DNA from: Syntrophomonas sp. UBA4807
GTDB taxonomy: Bacteria > Bacillota > Syntrophomonadia > Syntrophomonadales > Syntrophomonadaceae
NCBI GenBank assembly: GCA_002402575.1
Contig: DHGD01000166.1
Span: 3,102-8,689 of the forward strand
DNA: 5,588 nucleotides
Direction: 5' to 3'
The notes under the pieces were generated by a model. That model ran no database searches. It saw only the letters and a program-made list of their open reading frames with translations, and had not been told where the DNA came from. Positions 1 through 5,310 of this stretch are shown here, one piece after another. Within the stretch, counting starts at the first letter, position 1; every line of letters begins with the position of its first letter. The translations under genes and the position numbers were made by a program.

Positions 1-216
1 GCGGAATTTGAGGCTATTCAGCTCTATATGCAGCTGGCCGAATCGACAGATAATCAATTGGCTATCGCTGTGTTGAAAGACATCGCCGATGAGGAGCGGA
101 TACACGCCGGAGAATTCCTGAGGCTGCTTAAGGAATTAGCCCCTGATGAAGAAACTTTTTACCAGGAGGGTGCCGAAGAGGTTGAGGAGGAGATTGAGAA
201 GTTAAAATCAAAGTAA
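1..216 (+). CDS. Ferritin-like / rubrerythrin-like diiron protein, 3' end (5'-truncated)
   Basis: The reading frame is open from the first base and ends at TAA 214-216, giving the last 71 residues of a small four-helix-bundle protein; the start lies outside the window. Two diiron signatures are visible: a first-helix E-A-I-x-L-Y motif (residues 4-9) and an E-E-R-I-H motif (31-35), whose Glu and His are typical metal ligands. The C-terminus is a very acidic helix rich in Glu. The pattern resembles the short ferritin-like proteins of anaerobes and the ferritin-like N-terminal domain of some archaeal encapsulins, rather than full rubrerythrin, because no rubredoxin Cys pairs follow. Such proteins oxidise or store iron or remove peroxide. 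Association with an encapsulin shell is only a possibility, since no shell gene is in view. The gene points away from the - strand operon and ends in its own terminator, so it is probably functionally separate. Confidence 0.8.
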   Translation, partial: AEFEAIQLYMQLAESTDNQLAIAVLKDIADEERIHAGEFLRLLKELAPDEETFYQEGAEEVEEEIEKLKSK

Positions 217-278
217 GTCCCTCAAGGTATCCATCCAGTCGGTTGCTTTAAAAGAGGCAGAATAGTGTCAAGTAAACC

Positions 279-304
279 AAGGCACACTAAAATGTGCCTT
301 TTTT
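279..304 (+). terminator. Intrinsic terminator of the ferritin-like gene
   Basis: A perfect 8-bp stem (AAGGCACA 279-286 with TGTGCCTT 293-300) encloses a 6-nt loop, and its 3' arm runs into a six-T tract (299-304). It lies 62 nt after the stop codon of the + strand gene. On the opposite strand the hairpin is not followed by T, so it should act only on rightward transcription. Confidence 0.88.
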
Positions 305-326
305 AGTGCGCCTGGATGGGCGCATT
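305..326. repeat. Second GC-rich inverted repeat directly after the terminator
   Basis: AGTGCGCC (305-312) pairs with GGCGCATT (319-326) around a 6-nt loop. Six pairs are perfect (TGCGCC/GGCGCA), extended by one G-U and one A-T pair. It starts at the base after the T-tract of the first terminator. Neither strand has a proper T-run after it, so it may be a back-up hairpin or an RNA 3'-end structure rather than an independent terminator. Confidence 0.5.
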
Positions 327-577
327 TAGCCAGGCAGCTATCGTAAATCCCTTTAAATAGTAAGGGGAAAGTGCATTGATCCTGGTCATAATTCGCACCT
401 TAATCTATATACCGCTACAGTACTATTGCTACGCATTATGGACAAGCGGCAGATTGGACAACTGCAACCTTATGAGCTGGTGGTTTAACCATACCTTTGA
501 ACATTGCTACTTCAGATTATTGCCGACTTATTGTGCCCGCATTAAGGGCATCTTGGCGCGACCTCAGTCGGCCAAAT

Positions 578-1267
578 TTAAATCTTTACTACCGCCTCAA
601 CCAAACGATTAAATGCCTCCTGCAGATTCTTCTGCTTAAGATCCCAAACCGTATACCCTTGCATTGACAAGTCATGTATTCTCTCGCAATGCGGAATAGG
701 ATCAGCTATGGCTTCGAAACCATAGTGTTCTGCAATGGCGAACAAATACCCGCTGTTATGCTCCCATTCCTTGGTATTAATCTTGTTTGGTATAATCAGT
801 TTGATCAGATTAGACTTGCCAGTAAGTGTTAAAAGATGATGCTCAAGTCTCTGCAGTTCTTCCACTTCATCCCCATGAGAAAGGTCAGTGCATACCAGAA
901 CAGCCTCAACATTGCAGGCTAGTGCCTGGTTGGCTAACAGGTTTTGTGAATTGGTAAAAGTAAAATCATAGGCTGATTCTTGCCACCATGCTAGGCTGTA
1001 GCTGTTATCAATAAGCTGGGAATTTATCCTGATATAGTCAATACCCAGACGGGAAGAGGCAATGATTCCTTCCCATTGCACTCCGGCAGAATACTTAGAT
1101 TCCTGATCGTCGCCATAAACGCCCAGCCATTCAGCAAGTTTTCCATTTTCGCTTTCATCCGCAATCAATATCCGCATTCCCTGCTTGAACAAGCCGCAGG
1201 CCAGATTGACCAGTATGGTGGTAATCCCAGAATCCGGGTAATTGGCTGTTACAATAATACGTTTCAT
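578..1267 (-). CDS. ParA/MinD-like protein with degenerate P-loop
   Basis: The 229-residue protein has the outline of a ParA/MinD ATPase: an N-terminal strand followed by a P-loop-like turn (residues 8-17), a long first helix, a second strand ending I-A-D-E (about 33-36), and a C-terminal P-I-P-H-C-E-R-I segment followed by Q-G-Y-T-V-W-D, as in ParA proteins. The Walker A is destroyed: where the family has K-G-G-x-G-K-T-T this protein has Y-P-D-S-G-I-T-T, so both the signature lysine and the catalytic lysine are missing (Tyr10, Ile15). ATP hydrolysis is therefore unlikely; a structural or partner-binding role is inferred. I chose ATG 1265-1267 because it puts the first strand at the N-terminus as in relatives and follows a G-rich ribosome binding site. 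An upstream ATG (1292-1294) would add M-R-Y-L-R-G-G-G-G and overlap the upstream stop as ATGA, but has no ribosome binding site. The gene is 23 nt downstream of the carbonic-anhydrase-like gene, so probably co-transcribed. Function unknown. Confidence 0.72.
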   Translation of the reverse strand: MKRIIVTANYPDSGITTILVNLACGLFKQGMRILIADESENGKLAEWLGVYGDDQESKYSAGVQWEGIIASSRLGIDYIRINSQLIDNSYSLAWWQESAYDFTFTNSQNLLANQALACNVEAVLVCTDLSHGDEVEELQRLEHHLLTLTGKSNLIKLIIPNKINTKEWEHNSGYLFAIAEHYGFEAIADPIPHCERIHDLSMQGYTVWDLKQKNLQEAFNRLVEAVVKI

Positions 1268-1283
1268 CCCACCGCCCCCCCTT
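1268..1283 (-). promoter_or_regulatory. G-rich ribosome binding site deciding the ParA-like start
   Basis: Read on the - strand, AA, a seven-G run (1281-1275), then C-GG-T-GGG stands directly before ATG 1265-1267. It is an atypical but purine-rich Shine-Dalgarno region. If the upstream ATG were used, this tract would instead encode an unlikely Arg-Gly4 stretch, which favours the downstream start. Confidence 0.45.
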
Positions 1284-1290
1284 AAATACC

Positions 1291-1821
1291 TCATAAATAT
1301 GGAATGCGCTGCATGCCGAGCCGCAAATACTTATCGGCCAAGTCAACATAGAGTTGTTTGCCCCAGGTCCAAAATTCGAGGTCCTTTTCTTTTACCTCTC
1401 GGATAATCCTGGCCGGATTTCCGGCAGCCATTACGCGTTCGGGGATGATCTGATTCATCTTGACCACCGCGCCTTCCGCTACTATAGCTCCGGTTCCTAT
1501 GCGCGCTCCCAGGCTGACCACTGCTCCCATTCCGATTACTGCCCAGTCATCGATGTTTTCGGAATGAATTATGGCCCCATGGCCAAATGTGACCCGGTTT
1601 CCGATACGGTTAATCAGGTCCGGGGGCGCATGCATGATGACCCCCTCTTCCACCGCAGTTTCCGAACCGATCTCAATACGTCCGTAATCGCCGCGCAATA
1701 TGGCTCCATGGCCGATATAACAGCGCTCCCCTATTTTGACGTTTCCAATTACAATGGCAGTCTCGCTTACATAGGTGCGGTACCCAATTTCGGGGGTGTA
1801 CCCATTAAAAGCATAAATCAT
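1291..1821 (-). CDS. Gamma-carbonic-anhydrase-like left-handed beta-helix protein (YrdA/PaaY/CaiE type)
   Basis: The 176-residue protein is of usual length for the family. Hexapeptide repeats of the I-G-x-x-x type run from about residue 22 to 135, predicting a left-handed beta-helix that trimerises. The three zinc-binding histidines of gamma-class carbonic anhydrase are recognisable as His64 (in I-M-H-A), His81 and His86 (in G-H-G-A-I-I-H), together with the conserved R-G-D motif (Arg43, Asp45). The N-x-Q-D motif usually placed before the first histidine is replaced by A-V-E-E (56-59), so two hydrogen-bonding residues of the classical active site are changed and carbonic anhydrase activity is uncertain. 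The C-terminal G-N-P-A-R-I-I-R-E segment and closing helix are typical. Start ATG 1819-1821 follows a clean GGAGGT (1828-1833) at 6 nt. A CoA-linked acyltransferase or thioesterase-like role is an alternative seen in this superfamily. Confidence 0.9.
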   Translation of the reverse strand: MIYAFNGYTPEIGYRTYVSETAIVIGNVKIGERCYIGHGAILRGDYGRIEIGSETAVEEGVIMHAPPDLINRIGNRVTFGHGAIIHSENIDDWAVIGMGAVVSLGARIGTGAIVAEGAVVKMNQIIPERVMAAGNPARIIREVKEKDLEFWTWGKQLYVDLADKYLRLGMQRIPYL

Positions 1822-1876
1822 TGACTAACCTCCGCCTTGCACATAATAATGGCATTGTTTTCACTTGATTAAGGCA

Positions 1877-1930
1877 CTGGCACTTCGATGTTGTTTAATA
1901 TGATGCCTGCAATAATAACAGAAGTGCCAG
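1877..1930. repeat. Long inverted repeat between the Mrp fusion and the carbonic-anhydrase-like gene
   Basis: CTGGCACTTC (1877-1886) and GAAGTGCCAG (1921-1930) are perfect 10-bp inverted arms. Inside them, after a 2-nt bulge (1887-1888), TGTTGTT (1889-1895) pairs with AATAACA (1914-1920), with one G-U pair in the + strand sense. The result is an extended hairpin of about 17 pairs with a terminal loop near 1896-1913. On the - strand it is reached 12 nt after the mrp stop. The sequence after it lacks a T-run, so it could be a non-canonical terminator, an RNA-stabilising 3' structure, a dispersed repeat or a protein-binding palindrome. Confidence 0.65.
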
Positions 1931-1942
1931 CCACACCTCACT

Positions 1943-3142
1943 TTAGTGCCCGCAATCCCCATGGTGCTGATGCTCCTGGCAAACCGACCCGGTGGAGAGC
2001 AGTTTTCCCTGCATATACGCGGTTACAGCTGCCCTGGCATCACCGCTGGCTCCCACAATGACCTCTATCCCCTTTTCATTGAATATATCTATGGCGCCGC
2101 TGCCCATGCCTCCGGATATGATCACATTTACCCCTTTATCGTGTAAGAAGTTGGGCAGGAATCCCGGTATGTGTCCAGGATTGGGAATGACTTCTGCTGA
2201 AACGATTTGTTGGTTTTGGGTATCGAAAACCATAAAGCTCTCACAGTGGCCAAAGTGTTCAGTAACCTGGCCGTTCTCGCTGGCTACCGCTATTTTCAAA
2301 ATATTACCCTCTTCCATCTTAATCAGTTCGACTGCCGCGTCTTCCAGCCACTCATTCCGATATGCTTCGATTTTTCCCTGATCGCAGGCCAACGCAATGG
2401 CTGGATCTACTGGCAGTTTGGCCAGCACTTTCAGATTATGCAGGGCGGCAATGTCGTCAATATGGCTGTCACCAAATATTTTGTAGTCCTTGCCGTTGTC
2501 CGGGCATCTAAAATAGGACATATTCTCCACCAGACCAATAATGGGTATCTTCATCATTTCTGCCATCTTTACAGCCTTGGAGACAATCATTGATACTAGT
2601 TCCTGTGGCGAAGTCACGATGATAATCCCGTCCACCGGTATGGATTGAAATACAGTAAGAGGTACGTCACTGGTGCCGGGAGGCATATCAATGAACATAA
2701 AGTCCACATCATACCAAATCACATCGGTCCAGAACTGCTTGACGGCCCCGGCTAGCATAGGACCTCTCCACACTACAGGGTCGGTTTCGTCATTGAGCAG
2801 CATGTTAATAGACATGATTTCAATCCCAGTCTGAGTTTTCGCGGGCAAAAGGCCCAGAGCATTGCTACCTACCCGCTCTCTTAGACCAAAGGCTTTGGGT
2901 ATGGACGGCCCGGTTACATCCGCGTCAAGTATGGCGATCTTAAAGCCCTCCCGTTTCATTCTGACCGCCAGCATGGATGTTACCAGGGACTTGCCCACCC
3001 CCCCTTTGCCGCTGACCACCCCGATCACACGCCTGACATTACTGAGTTCATGAGGCTTCTCTAGAAAATCATTTTTGGCTTCTTTCCTTTCGGTACACTC
3101 TTCACCGCAACTGCCGCAATTCTGATCACAATTGTCACTCAT
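1943..3142 (-). CDS. mrp: Mrp/NBP35-family Fe-S carrier ATPase fused to a C-terminal NifX/ORP-like domain (MrpORP type)
   Basis: The 399-residue cytoplasmic protein is longer than simple Mrp. It opens with a cysteine cluster (Cys5, 9, 12, 16; C-x3-C-x2-C-x3-C) that could hold a 4Fe-4S cluster, as in NBP35-type proteins. The ATPase domain follows (about 36-275), with deviant Walker A S-G-K-G-G-V-G-K-S (44-52), D-A-D (73-75) and F-I-D-M-P-P-G-T-S-D (150-159). The motif after E-N-M-S-Y is C-P-D-N (213-216): the second Cys of the family's bridging C-x-x-C is Asn. Residues about 281-385 form a PF02579 (NifX/NifB-type) domain with F-G-H-C-E and G-G-M-G-S-G motifs, ending in a His/Cys-rich tail (Cys388, His391, His393, His394, Cys397, His399). 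Proteins of this architecture in Desulfovibrio (MrpORP) bind and deliver Fe-S clusters. ATG 3140-3142 follows AAGGAG (3151-3156) at 8 nt. It lies 87 nt after the second ferredoxin-ATPase gene, probably in the same transcript. Confidence 0.94.
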   Translation of the reverse strand: MSDNCDQNCGSCGEECTERKEAKNDFLEKPHELSNVRRVIGVVSGKGGVGKSLVTSMLAVRMKREGFKIAILDADVTGPSIPKAFGLRERVGSNALGLLPAKTQTGIEIMSINMLLNDETDPVVWRGPMLAGAVKQFWTDVIWYDVDFMFIDMPPGTSDVPLTVFQSIPVDGIIIVTSPQELVSMIVSKAVKMAEMMKIPIIGLVENMSYFRCPDNGKDYKIFGDSHIDDIAALHNLKVLAKLPVDPAIALACDQGKIEAYRNEWLEDAAVELIKMEEGNILKIAVASENGQVTEHFGHCESFMVFDTQNQQIVSAEVIPNPGHIPGFLPNFLHDKGVNVIISGGMGSGAIDIFNEKGIEVIVGASGDARAAVTAYMQGKLLSTGSVCQEHQHHGDCGH

Positions 3143-3229
3143 TTCAACTACTCCTTTACGTAAATGTGTTTTGATCGATGCAAATATCTGTACATGAAAT
3201 TCCCAATAATCGCGAAGCTTGATACGGCT

Positions 3230-4102
3230 TTACCAATGACCCCCGTCAAACAGCAGCCGCATGGTCTGTTCATAAACCCCTTTAACCGCCTGCCCCGATG
3301 GACAATCTATATCCACGATGGTGTAACCGTTGTTAACAGCCTTGACCGCATCCTCATCAAACGGCACCAGTCCTGCCAGGGGAAGACTTTCTTTCTGGCA
3401 GAAAAGTTCAATGGCTGAGGTCAGTTTAAGGTTGGCATCGTATTTGTTCACACATACCATGATCTTGGTTTGAAAGGACTGAGCGGTCTTGACAATACGT
3501 TCCATATCACCGATTCCTGACAATGACGGTTCGGCAACAACCAATACCAGGTCCACGCCGCTGATGGACGCGATCACGGGGCAGCCAATTCCTGGAGACC
3601 CATCTATCACAGCAAAATCTGCCGTCGTAGCAACCGAGTTCAATTGTTTTTTCACTTCGGTGACCAGTTTACCCGAAGTGCCGCTGCCCATTTTCAATTG
3701 TGCGGTAGAAAACACCGCCTCGTCCTGGTAAAGCATCAATTCCCCGGCAACTGCCGCTTGCAGTGATACTGCCCGGGTAGGGCAGATCACCTCACACACC
3801 CCGCAACCTTCGCAGGCAAAATAATCCACCCGATATTCAGGATGAGCGGAAATGGCCTCGAAGCAACAATTTAGGCCGCACAGGTCGCAGCCGATGCACA
3901 AATCGATATCTATTATCGCCTTGGGCAGTCCGTAGTAGTCGTTCACCATGGGCTTGGAGTCATGCTGCATGACCAGATGCAGATTGGGAGCGTCCACATC
4001 GCAATCGGCATAAGCTCTGGCCTGTGCCAGCTTGATAAATGCGCTGGCTATGGTGGTCTTGCCTGTCCCCCCTTTTCCGCTAAGTATCAAGAGTTGTTTC
4101 AT
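3230..4102 (-). CDS. MinD-superfamily P-loop ATPase with inserted 2x[4Fe-4S] ferredoxin domain (second copy)
   Basis: The 290-residue protein starts with deviant Walker A S-G-K-G-G-T-G-K-T (8-16) and the strand ending D-C-D-V-D-A-P-N (33-40). A bacterial ferredoxin segment is inserted at about 62-115, with two clusters: Cys69, 72, 75, 79 and Cys97, 100, 103, 107. The first is followed by Cys80 where ferredoxins normally have Pro. The ATPase fold resumes with V-I-D-G-S-P-G-I-G-C (165-174) and V-N-K-Y-D near residue 220. Cys174 lies seven residues after Asp167, the spacing at which NifH carries a cluster-ligating cysteine after its switch II aspartate. The protein presumably couples nucleotide turnover to electron or metallocluster transfer with the adjacent paralogue and the NifX-type protein; the paired ATPases of the Desulfovibrio ORP complex have the same architecture. 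ATG 4100-4102 follows AAGGAGG (4109-4115) at 6 nt and overlaps the upstream gene by 23 nt, implying translational coupling. Confidence 0.93.
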   Translation of the reverse strand: MKQLLILSGKGGTGKTTIASAFIKLAQARAYADCDVDAPNLHLVMQHDSKPMVNDYYGLPKAIIDIDLCIGCDLCGLNCCFEAISAHPEYRVDYFACEGCGVCEVICPTRAVSLQAAVAGELMLYQDEAVFSTAQLKMGSGTSGKLVTEVKKQLNSVATTADFAVIDGSPGIGCPVIASISGVDLVLVVAEPSLSGIGDMERIVKTAQSFQTKIMVCVNKYDANLKLTSAIELFCQKESLPLAGLVPFDEDAVKAVNNGYTIVDIDCPSGQAVKGVYEQTMRLLFDGGHW

Positions 4103-4940
4103 GCCCCACCTCCTTAATCACTTGGTGCAAAAGAGAAGAGAACAGATCGTGGTATTTCTCATTTACTCTGGATGCCACCAACCCATTGCTGTTCAAGGTT
4201 CCCAGTTCATAATCAAAAGGGATTTTGCCCAATATGGCAATGTTATTCTCCGAACAAAAATGTTCAGAGGGGTTTTCAGAGTCCAGACACTTATTAAGAA
4301 TCACCCCATGAGGCTTATTAAAAAGCTTCACCAGTTCCCATACCATACTGAGATTGTGAACTCCGAACCGGGTGGGTTCCGCTACCAGGATGCAATAATC
4401 GGCGTCTTTTATGCTTTCCATAACGAAACAGGCGCTCCCCGGCGGGCAGTCAATGAATACCGGCTTATCCTTCATAAGGGCACTTTCAGCAATCAAGTTT
4501 TTAATAATCGGGGTACCGGACGGTTCGCCAATATTCAATACCCCGGTATGCACAGTCACATTCTCCGAAGTACCTCTTACAATCTTTCCGATGTACTTAT
4601 CCCGTTCAGTCAGAGCATACTCGGGGCAGAGCAAAAGGCACCCTCCGCAGGAATGGCAAATGTCCTGGAAAATAATCAGTTTGCCATCAATATACGCTAA
4701 GGCGTTAAATTTACAGAAGTCCACGCAAATGCGGCATCCATTGCAAAAGCGATCATCCACGGTCGGGACCTTGATGGCAATATCCTCGTTTTCAACTTCA
4801 AGGGGCTTAAAAAACAGGTGGCCATTGGGTTCTTCCACATCGCAATCAATATAAACAGATGATTGTGCAACCGCGGCCAGATTAACCGCCAACAGGGTTT
4901 TGCCTGTACCGCCTTTGCCACTGAGCACAGCAATATTCAC
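4080..4940 (-). CDS. MinD-superfamily P-loop ATPase with inserted 2x[4Fe-4S] ferredoxin domain (first copy)
   Basis: Paralogue of the next gene, 286 residues from the chosen start. It has Walker A S-G-K-G-G-T-G-K-T (7-15), D-C-D-V-E-E-P-N (32-39), a ferredoxin insert with Cys66, 69, 72, 76 and Cys95, 98, 101, 105 followed by Pro, then I-D-C-P-P-G-S-A-C (163-171) and L-N-K-C (about 216-219). As in its partner, a cysteine (Cys171) stands seven residues after the switch II aspartate (Asp164). I prefer GTG 4938-4940, one base after the stop of the NifX-type gene, because it gives the family's usual short N-terminus (x-N-I-A-V-L-S-G-K) and follows GGGGACAGGT. In-frame ATGs at 4961 and 4973 would add 7 or 11 residues, overlap the upstream gene and lack a good ribosome binding site, but they cannot be excluded. 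The two copies are divergent in sequence, suggesting distinct roles or a heterodimer rather than redundancy. Confidence 0.92.
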   Translation of the reverse strand: MNIAVLSGKGGTGKTLLAVNLAAVAQSSVYIDCDVEEPNGHLFFKPLEVENEDIAIKVPTVDDRFCNGCRICVDFCKFNALAYIDGKLIIFQDICHSCGGCLLLCPEYALTERDKYIGKIVRGTSENVTVHTGVLNIGEPSGTPIIKNLIAESALMKDKPVFIDCPPGSACFVMESIKDADYCILVAEPTRFGVHNLSMVWELVKLFNKPHGVILNKCLDSENPSEHFCSENNIAILGKIPFDYELGTLNSNGLVASRVNEKYHDLFSSLLHQVIKEVGHETTLDT

Positions 4941-4941
4941 T

Positions 4942-5310
4942 TTACCTGTCCCCACGACCATGAAATCCGGCATGGATTTCAGTCAGCACCGGTAGCCGAT
5001 CCTCTACAAAAGCATTAATATTATCCATGACCGAGGCCCCCGCAGTCTTGTAGATAGTTATTTGGGCGGCTCTAATAACCTCGGCAGCGTTTTCACCGCA
5101 CCTGGGGGTAAGTAAAGCCTGAATGTCTTGGTCGGCTACGATTTGAGCAGCCTTTATACCGGCCCCGCCCTGGCTCGAGGCAGCGTTGTTTGCAATGATC
5201 TGGTTCATTTTGGTCTCAGTATCATAAATCAAAAAATATGGCGCTCTGCCAAAGGAAACACAAACTCCTGACGAAATATCATTATTTTCAACTGGTATGG
5301 CAATTCTCAT
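4942..5310 (-). CDS. NifX/NifB-type (PF02579) metallocluster-binding protein, ORP-like
   Basis: This 122-residue single-domain protein has the dinitrogenase iron-molybdenum-cofactor fold: N-terminal strand M-R-I-A-I-P-V, the F-G-R-A-P-Y-F loop (20-26), a G-G-A-G-I-K-A-A helix start (48-55) and a T-P-R-C-G-E-N-A loop (68-75). Cys17 and Cys71 and His112/His116 near the C-terminus are possible metal ligands. Family members carry or bind metal-sulfur clusters; the Desulfovibrio orange protein, which holds a Mo-Cu-S cluster, is the closest functional analogue suggested by the neighbourhood. No nitrogenase genes are in view, so FeMo-cofactor synthesis is not implied. ATG 5308-5310 overlaps the upstream stop by 4 nt (ATGA) and follows GGAGG (5318-5322) at 7 nt, so translation is coupled to the DUF134 gene. 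The nature of the bound metal is unknown. Confidence 0.9.
   Translation of the reverse strand: MRIAIPVENNDISSGVCVSFGRAPYFLIYDTETKMNQIIANNAASSQGGAGIKAAQIVADQDIQALLTPRCGENAAEVIRAAQITIYKTAGASVMDNINAFVEDRLPVLTEIHAGFHGRGDR
4944..4953 (-). promoter_or_regulatory. Ribosome binding site supporting the GTG start
   Basis: On the - strand GGGGACAGGT ends 3 nt before GTG 4938-4940. The GGGGA part sits 8 nt upstream, a normal distance for a weak Shine-Dalgarno. It overlaps the last codons of the NifX-type gene, consistent with re-initiation by ribosomes finishing that gene at TAA 4942-4944. Confidence 0.4.

Larger units (their letters stand above)
217..577. other. Non-coding interval between convergent genes
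   Basis: This is 361 bases between the stop of the rightward ferritin-like gene and the stop of the leftward ParA-like gene. It contains the terminator and second hairpin listed separately. Beyond about position 330 I see no convincing gene, RNA or promoter. A 78-codon + strand frame (376-612) runs through it but has no ribosome binding site, no recognisable domain and an improbable composition (many Cys, Trp and Tyr), and it runs into the 3' end of the opposing gene. Weak palindromes occur near 534-550 and 553-573; neither is followed by a T-run on the - strand, so no terminator for the leftward transcript was identified. Confidence 0.6.

Noticed and set aside
534..573. Short palindromes as terminator for the leftward transcript
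   Set aside because: The stems are 5-7 bp with bulges and no T-run follows on the - strand.
376..612. 78-codon + strand open frame in the non-coding interval
   Set aside because: No ribosome binding site, no recognisable domain, improbable composition, and it runs antisense into the 3' end of the ParA-like gene.
1292..1294. Upstream ATG for the ParA-like gene overlapping the preceding stop as ATGA
   Set aside because: The overlap is attractive but there is no Shine-Dalgarno before it, and it adds an Arg-Gly4 stretch encoded by the G-run that looks like the ribosome binding site of the next ATG.
1354..1824. 156-codon + strand frame opposite the carbonic-anhydrase-like gene
   Set aside because: It is an antisense shadow: the opposite strand has clear hexapeptide repeats, zinc histidines and a good ribosome binding site, while this frame shows no domain.
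1879..1895. TGGCAC...TTG resembling a sigma54 promoter
   Set aside because: The spacing between the GG and GC elements is wrong on both strands; the match comes from the arm of the inverted repeat.
3143..3229. Possible internal promoter before the Mrp fusion
   Set aside because: Only weak -35/-10-like hexamers with poor spacing could be found; the ribosome binding site is clear but a promoter is not.
4971..4973. Upstream ATG for the first ferredoxin-ATPase
   Set aside because: It has no ribosome binding site, overlaps the NifX-type gene by 32 nt and adds residues before the first strand that the family usually lacks; kept as an alternative only.
3230..5310. Nitrogenase gene cluster (NifH/NifX-like sequences)
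   Set aside because: The ATPases have a ferredoxin insertion absent from NifH, and no nifD, nifK, nifE, nifN or full radical-SAM nifB is present; NifX-fold and MinD-type proteins occur widely outside nitrogen fixation.
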